From Lineus longissimus (taxonomy: Eukaryota > Nemertea > Pilidiophora > Heteronemertea > Lineidae), in contig NC_088325.1 in assembly GCF_910592395.1 (NCBI RefSeq), forward strand, positions 682,001 to 746,000: 64,000 nt of DNA, given 5' to 3'. The position numbers and the translations under genes are program-made. How positions within the stretch are numbered: the stretch's first letter is position 1; each line of letters begins with the position of its first letter. Below, piece by piece: positions 1 to 11,200 of this stretch. The notes under the pieces were generated by a model. The model was not told where the DNA came from. It saw only the letters and a program-made list of their open reading frames with translations, and did not search any database.

Positions 1-178
1 TGGGAATACTGAGAGGACCCGGGGAATATATAACTCGTGGCAACCCGAGGAACACATAACCAGGGAGTAGTTGGACCCGGGGGAAAACGGCTCCTAAAGG
101 GTGGATGCGAAGCAGCGTAGACGGGAGATGTTGCCGATGTCGGTGATCTTTCTCGTCAGATGCCTTGACGATGTTTCC

Positions 179-186
179 TATATAAA
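179..186 (+). promoter_or_regulatory. Candidate TATA box of the Ig-domain gene
   Basis: TATATAAA lies about 240 bases before the first start codon of the three-Ig gene. A start site some 25-30 bases downstream (near 205-215) would give a 5' untranslated leader of roughly 210 bases. That leader would contain an upstream ATG at 296. The assignment rests only on the motif and its position. Confidence 0.4.
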
Positions 187-422
187 TCCATGCGCCACAT
201 TTAAACAATTTTAGATTCCTCTGTCGGAGACCAAAAAGCAGAATCCTTCCGATAAAAACTAAGCCAATCACTTAACCAAGTTCACCAGCAAAAAAATGCA
301 TCGACTTAGAACTGAAAGGTTTCTGAACGTAAGTCAAGTCTCTGGCGAATTGTTCGCCCACAATTTTCTCATCAAAGCTTTATATCTTCCCACACGACAC
401 AGACTCCGCTATTTACCCATAC

Positions 423-3400
423 ATGGCGTATACGGCTATTGCCATGGAAACGCGTTTACACATAAATCTTCAAAGATTCGTCGTGGTTTTGCTATCCATT
501 TCATTTCATAACTTTGCTGGAGGCACTCCTGACACTGATACTGTTAAGATTACAATTCGTAACGGTAAGAGTACATGCAGTGTCTTGCATAACGGGAACA
601 GTACATCTATAGTATAGCCAATGCACTCTAGCTTCGCCGATATAAGATAGTTTCTGAATATTCACGTCAGGCCACAAAATATGTTAGCATTTGTTTCTTA
701 GTGTTGACGTCCAACTTTATCATAAGCGATAGCAGTGTTTGGTAATGCTTACAATCAAATGTTTGGAGGTGTTTGCTACTGTCGACCAGATCCAGGTTGT
801 TCAGAACGAATTTGGTCACTTAACGCTAGCGTTAACTTAACATGGCGTTATCTCTTTCAGTTCAGCCCTGGGCTTAGGCTCTGCGCCAAGTAGTGACAAA
901 ACATGCTTTTGATAACTCGGTCCAGGCTGTAGCAAATATTGCCAACCGACCCCAAAATAAGCCCGGGAACACATATTCATTGGATTTTCCGTAACGGACC
1001 TTCTCCTGTTCTCGTTGTAGGTATCATAGCCTCGACCTTATTAACAAAAGACACTGATATCCCCGAGGCCATGAGGCACAAGAAGCAGACAGCCAAGTTT
1101 AGTTGTACAATAGCTAACAAAGAACCAGGAATAAGGGTGAGTAAAAGCACATACATGTACTCCGTTAGTTGGCCCCTTGCCTCGTAGTAAAAGGCGTTCT
1201 GGCCTAGCCCAATACTCGGTCTATTGTCCTTACACCAACCCCGTTCGCACCTAGGCCTAAATTCCCATTGTCCTACAGTCTAGTCAGAGGGTCATCAGAA
1301 CAAATTCTATCAGTATCGACCCCCACGAAACGACTTTCAGTAAATTTCGGCCATTTTGAAAAGGCCTTTCACAGGCAACGTATATGTTTACCATGACATA
1401 AAAGTAACAACAGACAAGCCTATTCAAGCAATGTACATGAAGTTGCCCATGTCTTCCAATGTTCATGATATTTCGAATGCCTTCAGTGATGATTTGATTC
1501 AAAACATGACTTTTCTGTCATGGCAAACTCACGCTTCCTGCAAACCATCTATTGTATAATTATCCGGCTTTTTACATTTCCAGTTGGTCTGGTCGAAGCT
1601 CGCTAACAATAACAAAACACAACCAAAAACCCTCAGCATGGACAGCACAATCACAACACGGAAAAACCCGAATGTAGGCAACAACCAAAAAAAGTTCGAG
1701 ATTCTGACGACACAGGACGTGGCGAAAAATCTCGAGACGTATACGTTAGTTATCAGGGATATTGAGCTGCTTGATAATGGTTCGTACCAGTGTATGCTGA
1801 TGGTACGAAATGTTTCGCACCTCGAATATCCCAGGGCCCGTGGACGGTTGCTTGTTTTAGGTGAGTATAGATTTGGTTCGACGCTTTACTTTACATATCA
1901 TGCACTTGGCCAGTAGCTTTCGGTGGGCGTTTCCTCTGGTTTAAGTATGATGTCAATGGCCCAGTTGGCGTAACCGTAGCGCCACGCAAAAACGGTTATC
2001 CTGAGTCTTTAATGTTTTAGAAAGGTTTACAGATATCCCATCCGGTCAACAATAATTGTTTAAGAGTATGATGTATTGCTATTTCTATCACCAAGACATC
2101 GAGAAGCACACTACCTTGATATTCCATTGAGAGCATATACCCTATCATTTCAAAATCCTAATATGCCCAATAATTGCTCAATTGAATATACACAGCAGTC
2201 CCATTTACATTTCTCCAATATCAAATTGTGTTATTTTTCCTCAATATCTTCCCCGAGACGATGTCCAGCTGCACGCTAAACCCATATCAGAGAAACCATG
2301 ATCCGACACACACCATCCAAAAATTAGAGATAGTCGATCAGAGTTGCTGAAACTGAGGCATTAAACGGTATCCATGGCAACGGGTTCCAAGGCCATGCTA
2401 TTTCCTGTGCCATCAAGGGTAGTGGGGTGGGTAATACTAGGAGTCTGGGGTCGGTATGGTTGGAATGTAACGCGAGGGTTATTTCTCTGATGGCCAGACA
2501 ACCCGTACATGGTTTCCAGTTGCATTCGTGATATTTGTATTGGTATGAAGTGTCGGAAGACATAAACAAGATGGTAACTTTGTGTTTCTAATGCTCATAT
2601 GATTCGTATAAGAAAGTTTCGGCTATGGGAATAAGGAGATTTCAGGGGGAAAGGGGTCACGGGCATAGTCTCGCAATCATGATATTGGGAATGAATGATG
2701 TATGAAGTGTTGGATGGTATTTGTGGGAGGGTTCCTTTGCTTCGTGTTTCTAATGCTATAATCATAATTCGTAGAAGAAACCTTGGGGTACAGATATGAG
2801 GGGTCACGGACTGAGCAAGGTCTTGCAACTCTGGAGTCAGATTGATAGCAAATAAACAGCTGAAATACCATGGATTCAGGGGTCATCATGGTCGTCAGGC
2901 CCCAGTCACGGCGGGGAATGGTTCAGTCTCTTCGGGGAGCGCCTCAATGTCGAGTGTTTTCATCATTGCCAATACTTCCATTCCAGTGGCGCCCAAGGTT
3001 ACTCCCACCGTCCCAATCGTAACAGCCGAGGAGGGCGAGAACGTGACCTTGGACTGTAATATCCAGGGGTCGCCCTGGCCGCAGATCACGTGGTCACATG
3101 ACACATATAGACCGCTACATTCCGGAGCAATGGTCTCTCAGGTAGGATTGTCATCTTGCCCCCCTAATCCTTAATATCACAGAGACAAAGTTCAAGGTCA
3201 TTGTATGCAAAATATCCAAAATTATTGTCACACATGTACAACCCTAGCACATTGACGTTTCCGATGCTATGCGTTATTTCCTCTGGTCAGAAGTTCTCTT
3301 GTTGACCGCTAGGTGTAGTGGCCAAATGTTCGGAGAAACGTCTCTGCAGGCCATAAAATAGCTTCGATCCGCTAAGTCTAAAGGTAGTAGAAACTAGTCT

Positions 3401-6400
3401 CCCCTCCCCTTAGATTAGGCTACCTTAGATGATACAAGTGTTTCAGAATGAAGTGTTGTACGTTTGTGCTTAGCAGTTGTCACTCCATCTAGTGTTCCTT
3501 TCAATCACTATCCGAAAGCTAGAGTATGCCGAAAGCTAGAGTATGCCGAAAGCTAGAGTATGCCGAAAGCTAGAGTATGCGGAAATGAGGTGTGCAGAAC
3601 CAGTGTAGTGATGCATTGACATATTACGCATTGTAAGCTGTTCCGCTTGGATCTGTACTGTCGGAACACATGGAATTGGACCGTGCCTGTTATAGAGGCG
3701 TAACGATGATGTTAAAGTGAGGGAAATGACAACTGGAAGTCCCTGCAATCAAGTTCACAGGGCCGGATTCAACTGTACGTGTTCCGCAGCGGCAGAACGA
3801 CTTACAATGCATACTCTGTCACATGATCTATTACACTGCAGCGCTGGAATGACCGAAAAAACTAGACAACACGTTTTGCATTCCCAGTCACCTGTGGGAT
3901 GGAAATAAGAAAGCTATTTGTACCGATTTCGATAACATTGGATGAAATCATATATATCGTATCAGTCGGGATGTACTCCCAGTGCACACGGGCGACTTAA
4001 TCGCGGGTGATAGTCGGAGCGGCTCAAATCTCATTTAAGGCGCCAATTTCAGACAATGGCAAAGTCTAGTCACTCCACCTATCGCGCCAATTCGGTCGCC
4101 CGTATTCATTGAGCTTCAATGTGTTAGCGATGTATCAAACATATATAATAATATACTCTATCTTAACGGAAAGTGACTCGTGTGTTTTCACTTGCCCAAT
4201 ATTTGTTGTGACATACACTTATTATAGTCGATATTTTTTACAGCCAAAGCGACCAGCAGTTTATAAGGTAGCAATCGGGAATGGATATTTTTACAATTTT
4301 TTTTAGATGTTAGGACTTAACCCTGCTGCATATACAAGCTATCTCACAATAATCAGATTCACACTCAAACTTTTTTTCATCATTTTCTCAAATCAAAACT
4401 GGGTTGATCATCTAGTCAAAGAAAATCTCTTTTGATTGTGTTTCATAGAGTCAAACATATTCGTCACATGAAACCTCTCGGAGGTCGGCTGTTGTTTTCG
4501 GTGTGCCTGTACATACGTTTATTTACGTTAAATCGTTTTGCATGCATCCTATTTTTGCTTGCGATGGTGACAGCAGCAAACCCCGCTCACAGAAGTATAC
4601 TTCACAAATTGGCAACAATGCCAAAGTCTACAGTTCATTTTCACGACAAAGTGGCATTTGGATTTGTTGTAAAGGTAGTGATATCTGACCTGAAACTCCG
4701 AAGTCCTGATAATTAGTACTGCATCTACCCACAAGGTGGCAGCACGAAAGATCAGTTCGCCATTTTGAAGTCCGCTCAACATACAAGCGTGCTTCCTTTT
4801 TCGCCTAGAAAGCGGAGGAAGTGGAAGCATGCAATGTATTTAAATGGCGGCCATGACCGATTTTCGTTTTAACAAAAGTGACGCGGGGCATGTTGTGTGT
4901 CTGTGAATGCCAGTAGAGGTCAGGTTATGAGTGATGGTGGCGTCTCCGGTGCACAATTGGCCAATACGAATGCAGCACGGTCCCGAAAACAACATGGCTG
5001 AAGGTGTATTTTCTTTTCGTTCAGTTCTTAGAATAATTGTATATAATATTTTAAAAATTTAAGTTTTATTGTACATAATATTTTAGACATTTTAGTTCGC
5101 TTTTTGTCCGCTTCTTGCTTTGCACATTATCGACCCTCGTATATAGGTTACGTGGTATGTTTTATAGCATGGTGGAACCACTGATGTGGTGTTCGTGGTA
5201 CGAGGTCATGCACGTGGGCTGTGACGCTGCACTGTTGTTATGCAAATGTCATTCAGAGGTACTCGTAGCCTTTTCACGAATGTCGACAGAAATTATCACA
5301 TTACACGTCCCTCTATTATTCAGTTCCGAAGTGAGGGGTGATTTTAATGGACCTTCTGACTAGGAGTACCTTATACATTAATCGGCATGCAAAGAACTAA
5401 TCGGCTGGCGAAACATGCCTAATAGCTCAAGACCAATAGTGAAACAAGAGACAGTAGGTCTGTCATTGATCGCGTGACTGACTAATTGTTAAAAAACACC
5501 ACTTCCTGGCTTTACCGACAGCACAGACATACCTTTTTCTTTGCAAATGATCCTAACCTCTGCTGTCTTTTCAGGGAAACCCTTATACAATTATGGGCAT
5601 CGTCAGATCCGATGCCGGCGGCTACTACTGCAGCGCTCAAAATGGCGTCAAACCGAACGCCCAGGCAACGGTGACAGTAAAAGTCTTATTCAAACCGGAA
5701 ATTAAAGCCATAGCTTCTCAGGTTGGCCAAGTATCGGGGAAGAATAAATGGTCAGAACTCAGATGTTCTGTTGCAAGTAAGTTGAAATGTATAGAATACA
5801 TACGTACGTTTTGTATTTTTCAAAGATCCCTCTCGCCGTTCGACCAAGCTGAAAGCAACTGGCGAGGGAACTCCTATAACCAGTCAGCGTGACCTGTAGT
5901 CCATTTCACGAGAAAAAGGCACAGCACTGAATAAACGTTAAATGTCTGAGAACATTGGCCAGTATTTCGTATCAAAGGGCTCTTCAGCGATATAATGTCC
6001 GATCTTGGGAAAGTGAGTAGTTTTAGATACCTGCGAGATCCATGTTTTATATGAAATGCAACGTTTTCGTGTCGTTGAAATGCTACCATTCTCGTTCTCG
6101 TAACACAATCCGAACCTTTCTATTGCCATTTTCAGGCAATCCGGCAGCGGTCCTCTCGTGGCATTTCGAGACGGAGAGCGGATTAAAGGAGGTGAAAAAC
6201 ACTCCCGGAAAATACGAGATTACGACAGCGAATATTGAGGCATTGCTAGGCGAAAAACAAATACATTTTATACTGAAGATTCTCAATGTATCGGACTCGG
6301 ATTACGGAAATTATACTTGCAAAGCTGTAAATAGATTCGGTAATGGTGACGATGGAATAACTGTTTTTGGTGAGTGAGTATAAAGGGTGGTCCAAAAACA

Positions 6401-6930
6401 ACGTCCATCTACAGATCTGTAGATTTAAACCCACTGACTATGTAAAGGAGATGAATTTGTTTACACTGATCTGAGCTTGGACCCCCACTAATTCATTTCA
6501 TCCCTTCCCCCGCCTCTCGGTCACAGTCAGGGCAAGACAACCAGGCTGGGTAATATGGCGCTTAAAATCAGAGGATCACGAACTGTAAACGCATTGGAAC
6601 CGACCACTAGCATTGAATACCTCCAACAGCTAATATGCGGAGTATTCGGGGAGTGAATACTGGTTAGATAATGCGCCAAGAGACCTGAAATTGAAAACTC
6701 ATTCGCCTGTTTTCCTCATTCTCCTCCATTTCTTTTCAGAAACGAAAACCTGCCAGGGACCGAGTTGTGAAAACTACAAACCGACTCCCAAGACTGGATG
6801 CAGCTCCAACGCTAAACTCTGCGTTCATATTAAAAACAGTGGCTCCACATTTAGTTCCTCTATGGTATTAATTGCGATAGCAGCAGTATTAGCCTTAGTA
6901 CATACCAATAACCAATGGCACTCTTCCTGA
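423..6930 (+). CDS. Three-Ig-domain cell-surface protein, lachesin/IgLON-like (7 exons)
   Basis: Coding exons: 423-564, 1021-1136, 1584-1860, 2987-3141, 5575-5776, 6136-6369 and 6740-6930. All six introns are GT-AG, and the phases (1,0,1,0,1,1) join into one frame of 438 residues. Residues 1-35 form a signal peptide; a second ATG at 444 is an equally good start. Ig1 uses Cys76, Trp89 and Cys156 with DNGSYQC. Ig2 uses Cys202, Trp214 and Cys249 with DAGGYYC. Ig3 uses Cys294, Trp306 and Cys359 with SDYGNYTC. A stalk with Cys380, 385, 396 and 403 follows, then Ser-rich sequence and a hydrophobic run (417-429) ending in NNQWHSS. Signal peptide, three Ig domains and a C-terminal hydrophobic signal is the lachesin/IgLON layout, a family of GPI-anchored neuronal or epithelial adhesion proteins. 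GPI versus single-pass anchoring is open because nine mostly polar residues follow the hydrophobic run. The second cysteine-containing halves of Ig1 and Ig2 start at phase-0 introns, so these domains are split. The function is inferred from the domains. Confidence 0.9.
812..900. repeat. Degenerate dispersed repeat, copy 1
   Basis: This stretch of intron 1 shares an ordered series of words (gtcact-aacgct, gttaactt/gtcaactg, ggcgttatc, cagt, cttaggctctgcgccaag/ccattagaccttatgccaag) with 8189-8260. A weaker match lies near 7,300-7,380. It is non-coding and probably an old mobile-element fragment. Confidence 0.35.
2582..2835. repeat. Degenerate tandem duplication in intron 3 of the Ig gene
   Basis: Two diverged copies, about 2582-2682 and 2744-2835, both begin GTGTTTCTAATGCT. 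Each then contains ATTCGTA, AGAA, AGGGGTCACGG and TCTTGCAA-like words in the same order. The offset is about 160 bases. It has no coding role and lies in the 1.1-kb intron before the Ig2 exon. Confidence 0.45.
3512..3580. repeat. 17-bp minisatellite, 4 copies
   Basis: The unit CCGAAAGCTAGAGTATG is repeated four times almost perfectly inside intron 4 of the Ig gene. Confidence 0.95.
4729..4744 (+). promoter_or_regulatory. CTCF-like motif in intron 4
   Basis: CCACAAGGTGGCAGCA matches the bilaterian CTCF core (CCASYAGRKGGCRS) with one mismatch. It sits about 100 bases before the YY1-like word AAATGGCGGCCATG (about 4842-4855), in the largest intron of the Ig gene (3142-5574). Binding is an inference from the motif only. 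The rest of that intron shows no feature beyond the 17-bp array. Confidence 0.3.
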
Positions 6931-7965
6931 TTTGCATAAACTGTCACGTGCACCTTTTTAAAATTCCGATTGGTTGATTGAGGATTGCCTTGCCAAGAAG
7001 TTGCCACAGAGGCGAATCATGTTCACTCAGATACATGATGCATGTAAATTTAGAAGACATAATATCACCACGTCGTGCGTGTATCACCGCCGTTTATGTC
7101 ATGACGTATTTCCAATGAAATATCGGCGATAATATACACGACGTAAAACATGCCTCGCGATGTTAGTACACGTACTTAGTAGCTGGGGATTTGATAGGTT
7201 GGATACCCCCGATCCAACCAAGATGGCCGACTCTCTTGAAAGTCCACCGTTCCTGCATACTCATTCATGTATTCGATGTATGGCATGGCCACAGTTGTTC
7301 TTACCAACTTGGTAACTAACTTGGCGTTATCTTTAACATGGGGTCCAGTTTACTGAGCTGAATTTAAGGAGATAGCGCCTGGTTAACGAGCTATTTTGGA
7401 CGAGACATCTGAGTAAGGTTGTACACCCTTACCGGTCAACAATAATTCTGGGTATTTCGAAGCTAGTGCTACTAGACGGTTACAAAACACAACAGTGAGC
7501 TTCCGCTATCCCGATCTGTGAACCGCTCCACTGAGAATGACTCACTTATGCGTATAACGTCATCAGTATTTGGGCATGTTTTCTCGATCTCGGAACAGGA
7601 ATCCGTTAAACAGGCCTCAGTACAATATTGCTTTCAATTCACTCTTTCACGTAAAGTCAGCTTAAGACAATACATAGGTGTTTGGCAAACCAAAATAACT
7701 TGGTGACGACGTCAAAGGCGCCTTCGAAACATAATCATCCGACAGTTGCAAGCACAAGATCCCTGTCGCTGATGCCCGTTTTCACAGTTCCGATTACGGG
7801 AATGGGAACTGAAACCATTCTCGGTGGAGCGTTTCTCGGACGGGAGAGCGAATCATTACCGGGACATTGCTCAATCTACGGGCATTAACTTTGAAGATTT
7901 CTTTAGGGGTTTTGTACATCTTCTTGTTAAGTAAACTTCAATAAACGTTAGAGTTTTTTACTCCA
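6931..7965 (+). other. Probable 3' untranslated region of the Ig gene
   Basis: After the TGA at 6928-6930, the first AATAAA I see is at 7940-7945, so a 3' UTR of about 1 kb is likely. Small open frames here show no domain and are ignored. Confidence 0.45.
7940..7945 (+). terminator. Candidate poly(A) signal of the Ig gene
   Basis: AATAAA lies about 1 kb after the stop codon, and a T-rich stretch (gagttttttact) follows within 15 bases. No nearer AATAAA was found. Confidence 0.45.
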
Positions 7966-8897
7966 AAGAGCTGTCAACTTACAGTAAAATTGGTTAGCTT
8001 TGTAAACTTCTGTAGATATTTGTGTCTGGTTATTTTCCGCCCCATCAACATTCATATCCCGTGCAGCAAAATAAACGGAGCTTTATTTTCTAAGCAGCGC
8101 TATGTTCAAAGCTGCAAACTCACTGGCAGACGATCATGACAGTTGCGTTGGACGTCATCTGGGCATTGCTGTTCAAAACAGGTTTAGTCACTAACGCTGG
8201 TGTCAACTGAACTGGGCGTTATCCCCCTCAGTAAGGTCCATTAGACCTTATGCCAAGTCAAGTTAACATCATAGTTGTAACAAAACTTGTTTCGATCAAC
8301 GAGGCCATGTACTCATCATTATTTCTTGTTGTGACGTCATGACATTTTCATGTTGGCGTGAAGTCATTTTGTCAAGAAATCATCTGCTGCGACTAATTCC
8401 TCCTTCAATGTCCGGAATATTTTCTGGTATGGGAAATGTACCTTAATTCGGTAGAAGTGGCAAAATCGCCCTGCTTTGGGATGTGTGTATAGTGGAAGGG
8501 GGTTAAGAAGGTACTGGTAAAGAGAAAAAATGGAAGGCGTAATTATTTTTAATGGAGCGTTGTTATGTGTGTGTTAGGGGGGGGGGGGTCTCGATATTTA
8601 CCGGCTTGAGAAACTAATGCAAAGTAGCTGTGCTTCTGTACAGAAGGAATATAAATTTATTGAAAGACTGGTATCGATTAGTTAATAGCTGCTGCATATA
8701 CTAGTAGTGACATAAAGCTTTGCCAGGTTTTATACAAGAAGTAATGGGACACCCTGTAGGCGTATGTTTCTCGAATAGAACATCGGTTGTGCCATTACTC
8801 GTGTAAATTCAAGAGATTTGTTTAAACTGCTTACGTTTGTAGCGCGAACACGTAATAAAAGTACATTTTACACTCGTTTGCAAGAATATACCTTAAA
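7966..8897. other. Intergenic stretch with repeat relics
   Basis: No gene is visible. It holds dispersed-repeat copy 2 (8189-8260), a G12 run near 8577-8588 and an isolated mariner-end-like word, GGGACACCCTGTAGG, near 8746. That word may be the remains of another element like the one at 8901. Confidence 0.6.
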
Positions 8898-8900
8898 CTA

Positions 8901-9043
8901 TAGGGTGTCTCAAAAATGAGTGTTTTCATATCAAATTCATAATCTTTGGACGTATTGCAATGTTGTTCCTCTATGTTCACTGCTTCCACGAGCACTAGTT
9001 TGAACTTTCAGCTTTCCTGCCCCATCTTTTTTGTGACACCCTA
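8901..9043. mobile_element. Short mariner-like MITE
   Basis: The left end TAGGGTGTCTCAAAAA and right end TTTTTGTGACACCCTA are inverted repeats with one mismatch. TA dinucleotides flank both sides. The element is about 143 bases with no coding capacity. TAGGGTGTC-type ends and TA target duplication are typical of Tc1/mariner non-autonomous elements. Confidence 0.6.
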
Positions 9044-9046
9044 TAG

Positions 9047-11090
9047 TAGCGTGCACGATGTGTATGTACAGCGAGGTTCAATGAACTTTGCGTGGAGACA
9101 CTTCACAAATTGTACATAATTTATGAAAATTTATGTCATTGTTTCTAGAGCTTAGGTCGTTCGCGTTGACTAGTACCTCATATCCTTTGTAAGCGTGACT
9201 TAAAGCTGAACTGCCGGAGAAAAACCGCCCGAGGCGACTGCGTCAAGGAAAGTCAGTGTGTCGGATGAACATCCAGATCCAGTCCCCGAGCGACTGACAT
9301 ATTTACTGCCCAGTTCAGCTTTAAGGGCCGTTTGTGTTTACTGCGCGTCCATGTGCCACAAGCAAATAGAAATAAACATCGCCGCCGTACACTAACAAAA
9401 CATGTCAACGTGACTTAATCCTTATGTATGTGTTTATAGGTGTGCAATACAGCAATGGTGAAATTTACAAAATTGATGAATCTCAACATCAATATTTCTA
9501 TTAAAATGAACGGCCTAGGCCAAAGAGTTGATGTAACTTGCTGAATTAGTTCCGTCGACCTGACAAAAGGTGGCGCATTGTGGAAGTCAATTACACTGTC
9601 GTAATATTTGTATGTCTGCGAACATTTTTTACATCATACGTATCGATGAAGACCTTCTTCGACCATGTGTTATAAATGCATCAATTCCATCATTTGCGGT
9701 ACCAAAATAATAAAAAAAGGATAGCAGTACCGGTCCCTTTGAAGATATTATTTGATTCTGTAAACTACCACATTTTCGCACCTCTCTTTTTTTGAGATTC
9801 GCCGAATTTAAAAAAAAAATAAAGTACTTTTCTTCATTTTGGGGGATTACAAAAACAAAGTACATGTACATGTACATGTATTGTGTTTAGAGCTGAGAAT
9901 CCAATTGGACATTATAAGCACTACCAAATTGATCTTATTCGCGAAATTAGCCAAAACAACAAGCGCGCGCAAATTTGGCGGTTCGCCGTATTGTACTGAT
10001 AGTAGTAAAGCTGACAGGTCATATATACCCGCACGTAGGCCGAAGCCGAGCACTCGGGAATGTTCGTAACGTGCAATATGACCTTCTTCCGAATACAGCC
10101 ACTATCCCCGGGGCACAACCGAAAACGAGGTCATCTCTGCAGGTACATGGTTCAGTTCGAGTGACAGCTTCGGGATCACCTGGGAGGATTTAGACCTGTC
10201 AGCTATATCTCAAAGTGAATAAGTGGCTTGTGGAGACATGGCACTATGCATTTTTGTAATAAAATGAAACCTTCCAAAATAATATAACTGTAAATAAAAC
10301 AATTGTTCTTGCTTCTTTTTAAATCAAAGTCAAGTTGCACGCAGGAGTGCGTTTGATGTGTTCATGATTCCATGGGGAAGAGAACGGGTGGATGTAATTT
10401 GTTTCTCAAGATATTCTCCCCCCCCCCTCCGTCTCGATACCCCTCGCAAGGGTCTGTCCTCTGATATCCGGACCCGTCGTCTGACCCCTCATATCTGGAT
10501 CAATAGCACATCCATGGTCCAAGGACTCACGAGGACAGCCACAGTCTGTCGGAATCTGCAGACACCGTATTGCCTGACCCCCCTCATATCTGGACGTCCT
10601 CATTCTCGATAACTCCCCTTACCTTTTATAGTTACGTTGTGTAAAGAAAGAAAGACGTTTCCGATGGCTTCTTAAGACTGGGTGACCCTTTCTGACAGCG
10701 TAAGAATACTCCGGGGTCTCCGATTTCCCCCTTCATCATGTTACAAACTGATTTGATGAATCTGCTGCGCATACTACTGGGAAGTGTGACTCTCATATTA
10801 TTTTATTCTGTCTATGGTATAGATTAGATTTAATCCATCCATGATATTTCTGACATCTCGAATGAGTGGGTCCGCAACCATAGCCGTAAAAACCATAACC
10901 ATAGCCGTAAAAAATAGACAAAATATGATACAAAAACAATATTTCAAACTTAGAACAATATAATCCAGCTGCTGCCTTACTTCATAAAAATTAATCGTAT
11001 TTTATTGGATGAGTTTTAATTAAGATTTGATAAAGTTATTACAATAACAACCACTGGTATTGACAAGTATTTATTGCATACATTTATTTG
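9047..11090. other. Intergenic stretch, no gene recognised
   Basis: This holds a TGTACATGTACA-rich microsatellite near 9860-9880 and a GACCCCTCATATCTGGA-like word repeated two to three times between 10,450 and 10,600. It is otherwise AT-rich with no credible exon. Confidence 0.55.
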
Positions 11091-11091
11091 G

Positions 11092-11098
11092 TATAAAT
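11092..11098 (+). promoter_or_regulatory. Candidate TATA box of gene 2
   Basis: TATAAAT lies 103 bases before the ATG of the PAN-like gene. This spacing would give a short leader of about 80 bases beginning near 11,120. Confidence 0.45.
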
Positions 11099-11200
11099 GA
11101 GCATTCTGTTTTGTCTTGGTCACCAGCTGAGAGAAGACGATCCCAACCAACCCCAGTCGAAGAGAGTCCTATTTTGTTCTCAGAGATATCCAGATCGACC

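Noticed and set aside
6370-6420. AGGGTGGTCCAAAAA as a mariner end after exon 6
   Set aside because: I could not find a matching inverted end before exon 7, so no element can be delimited.
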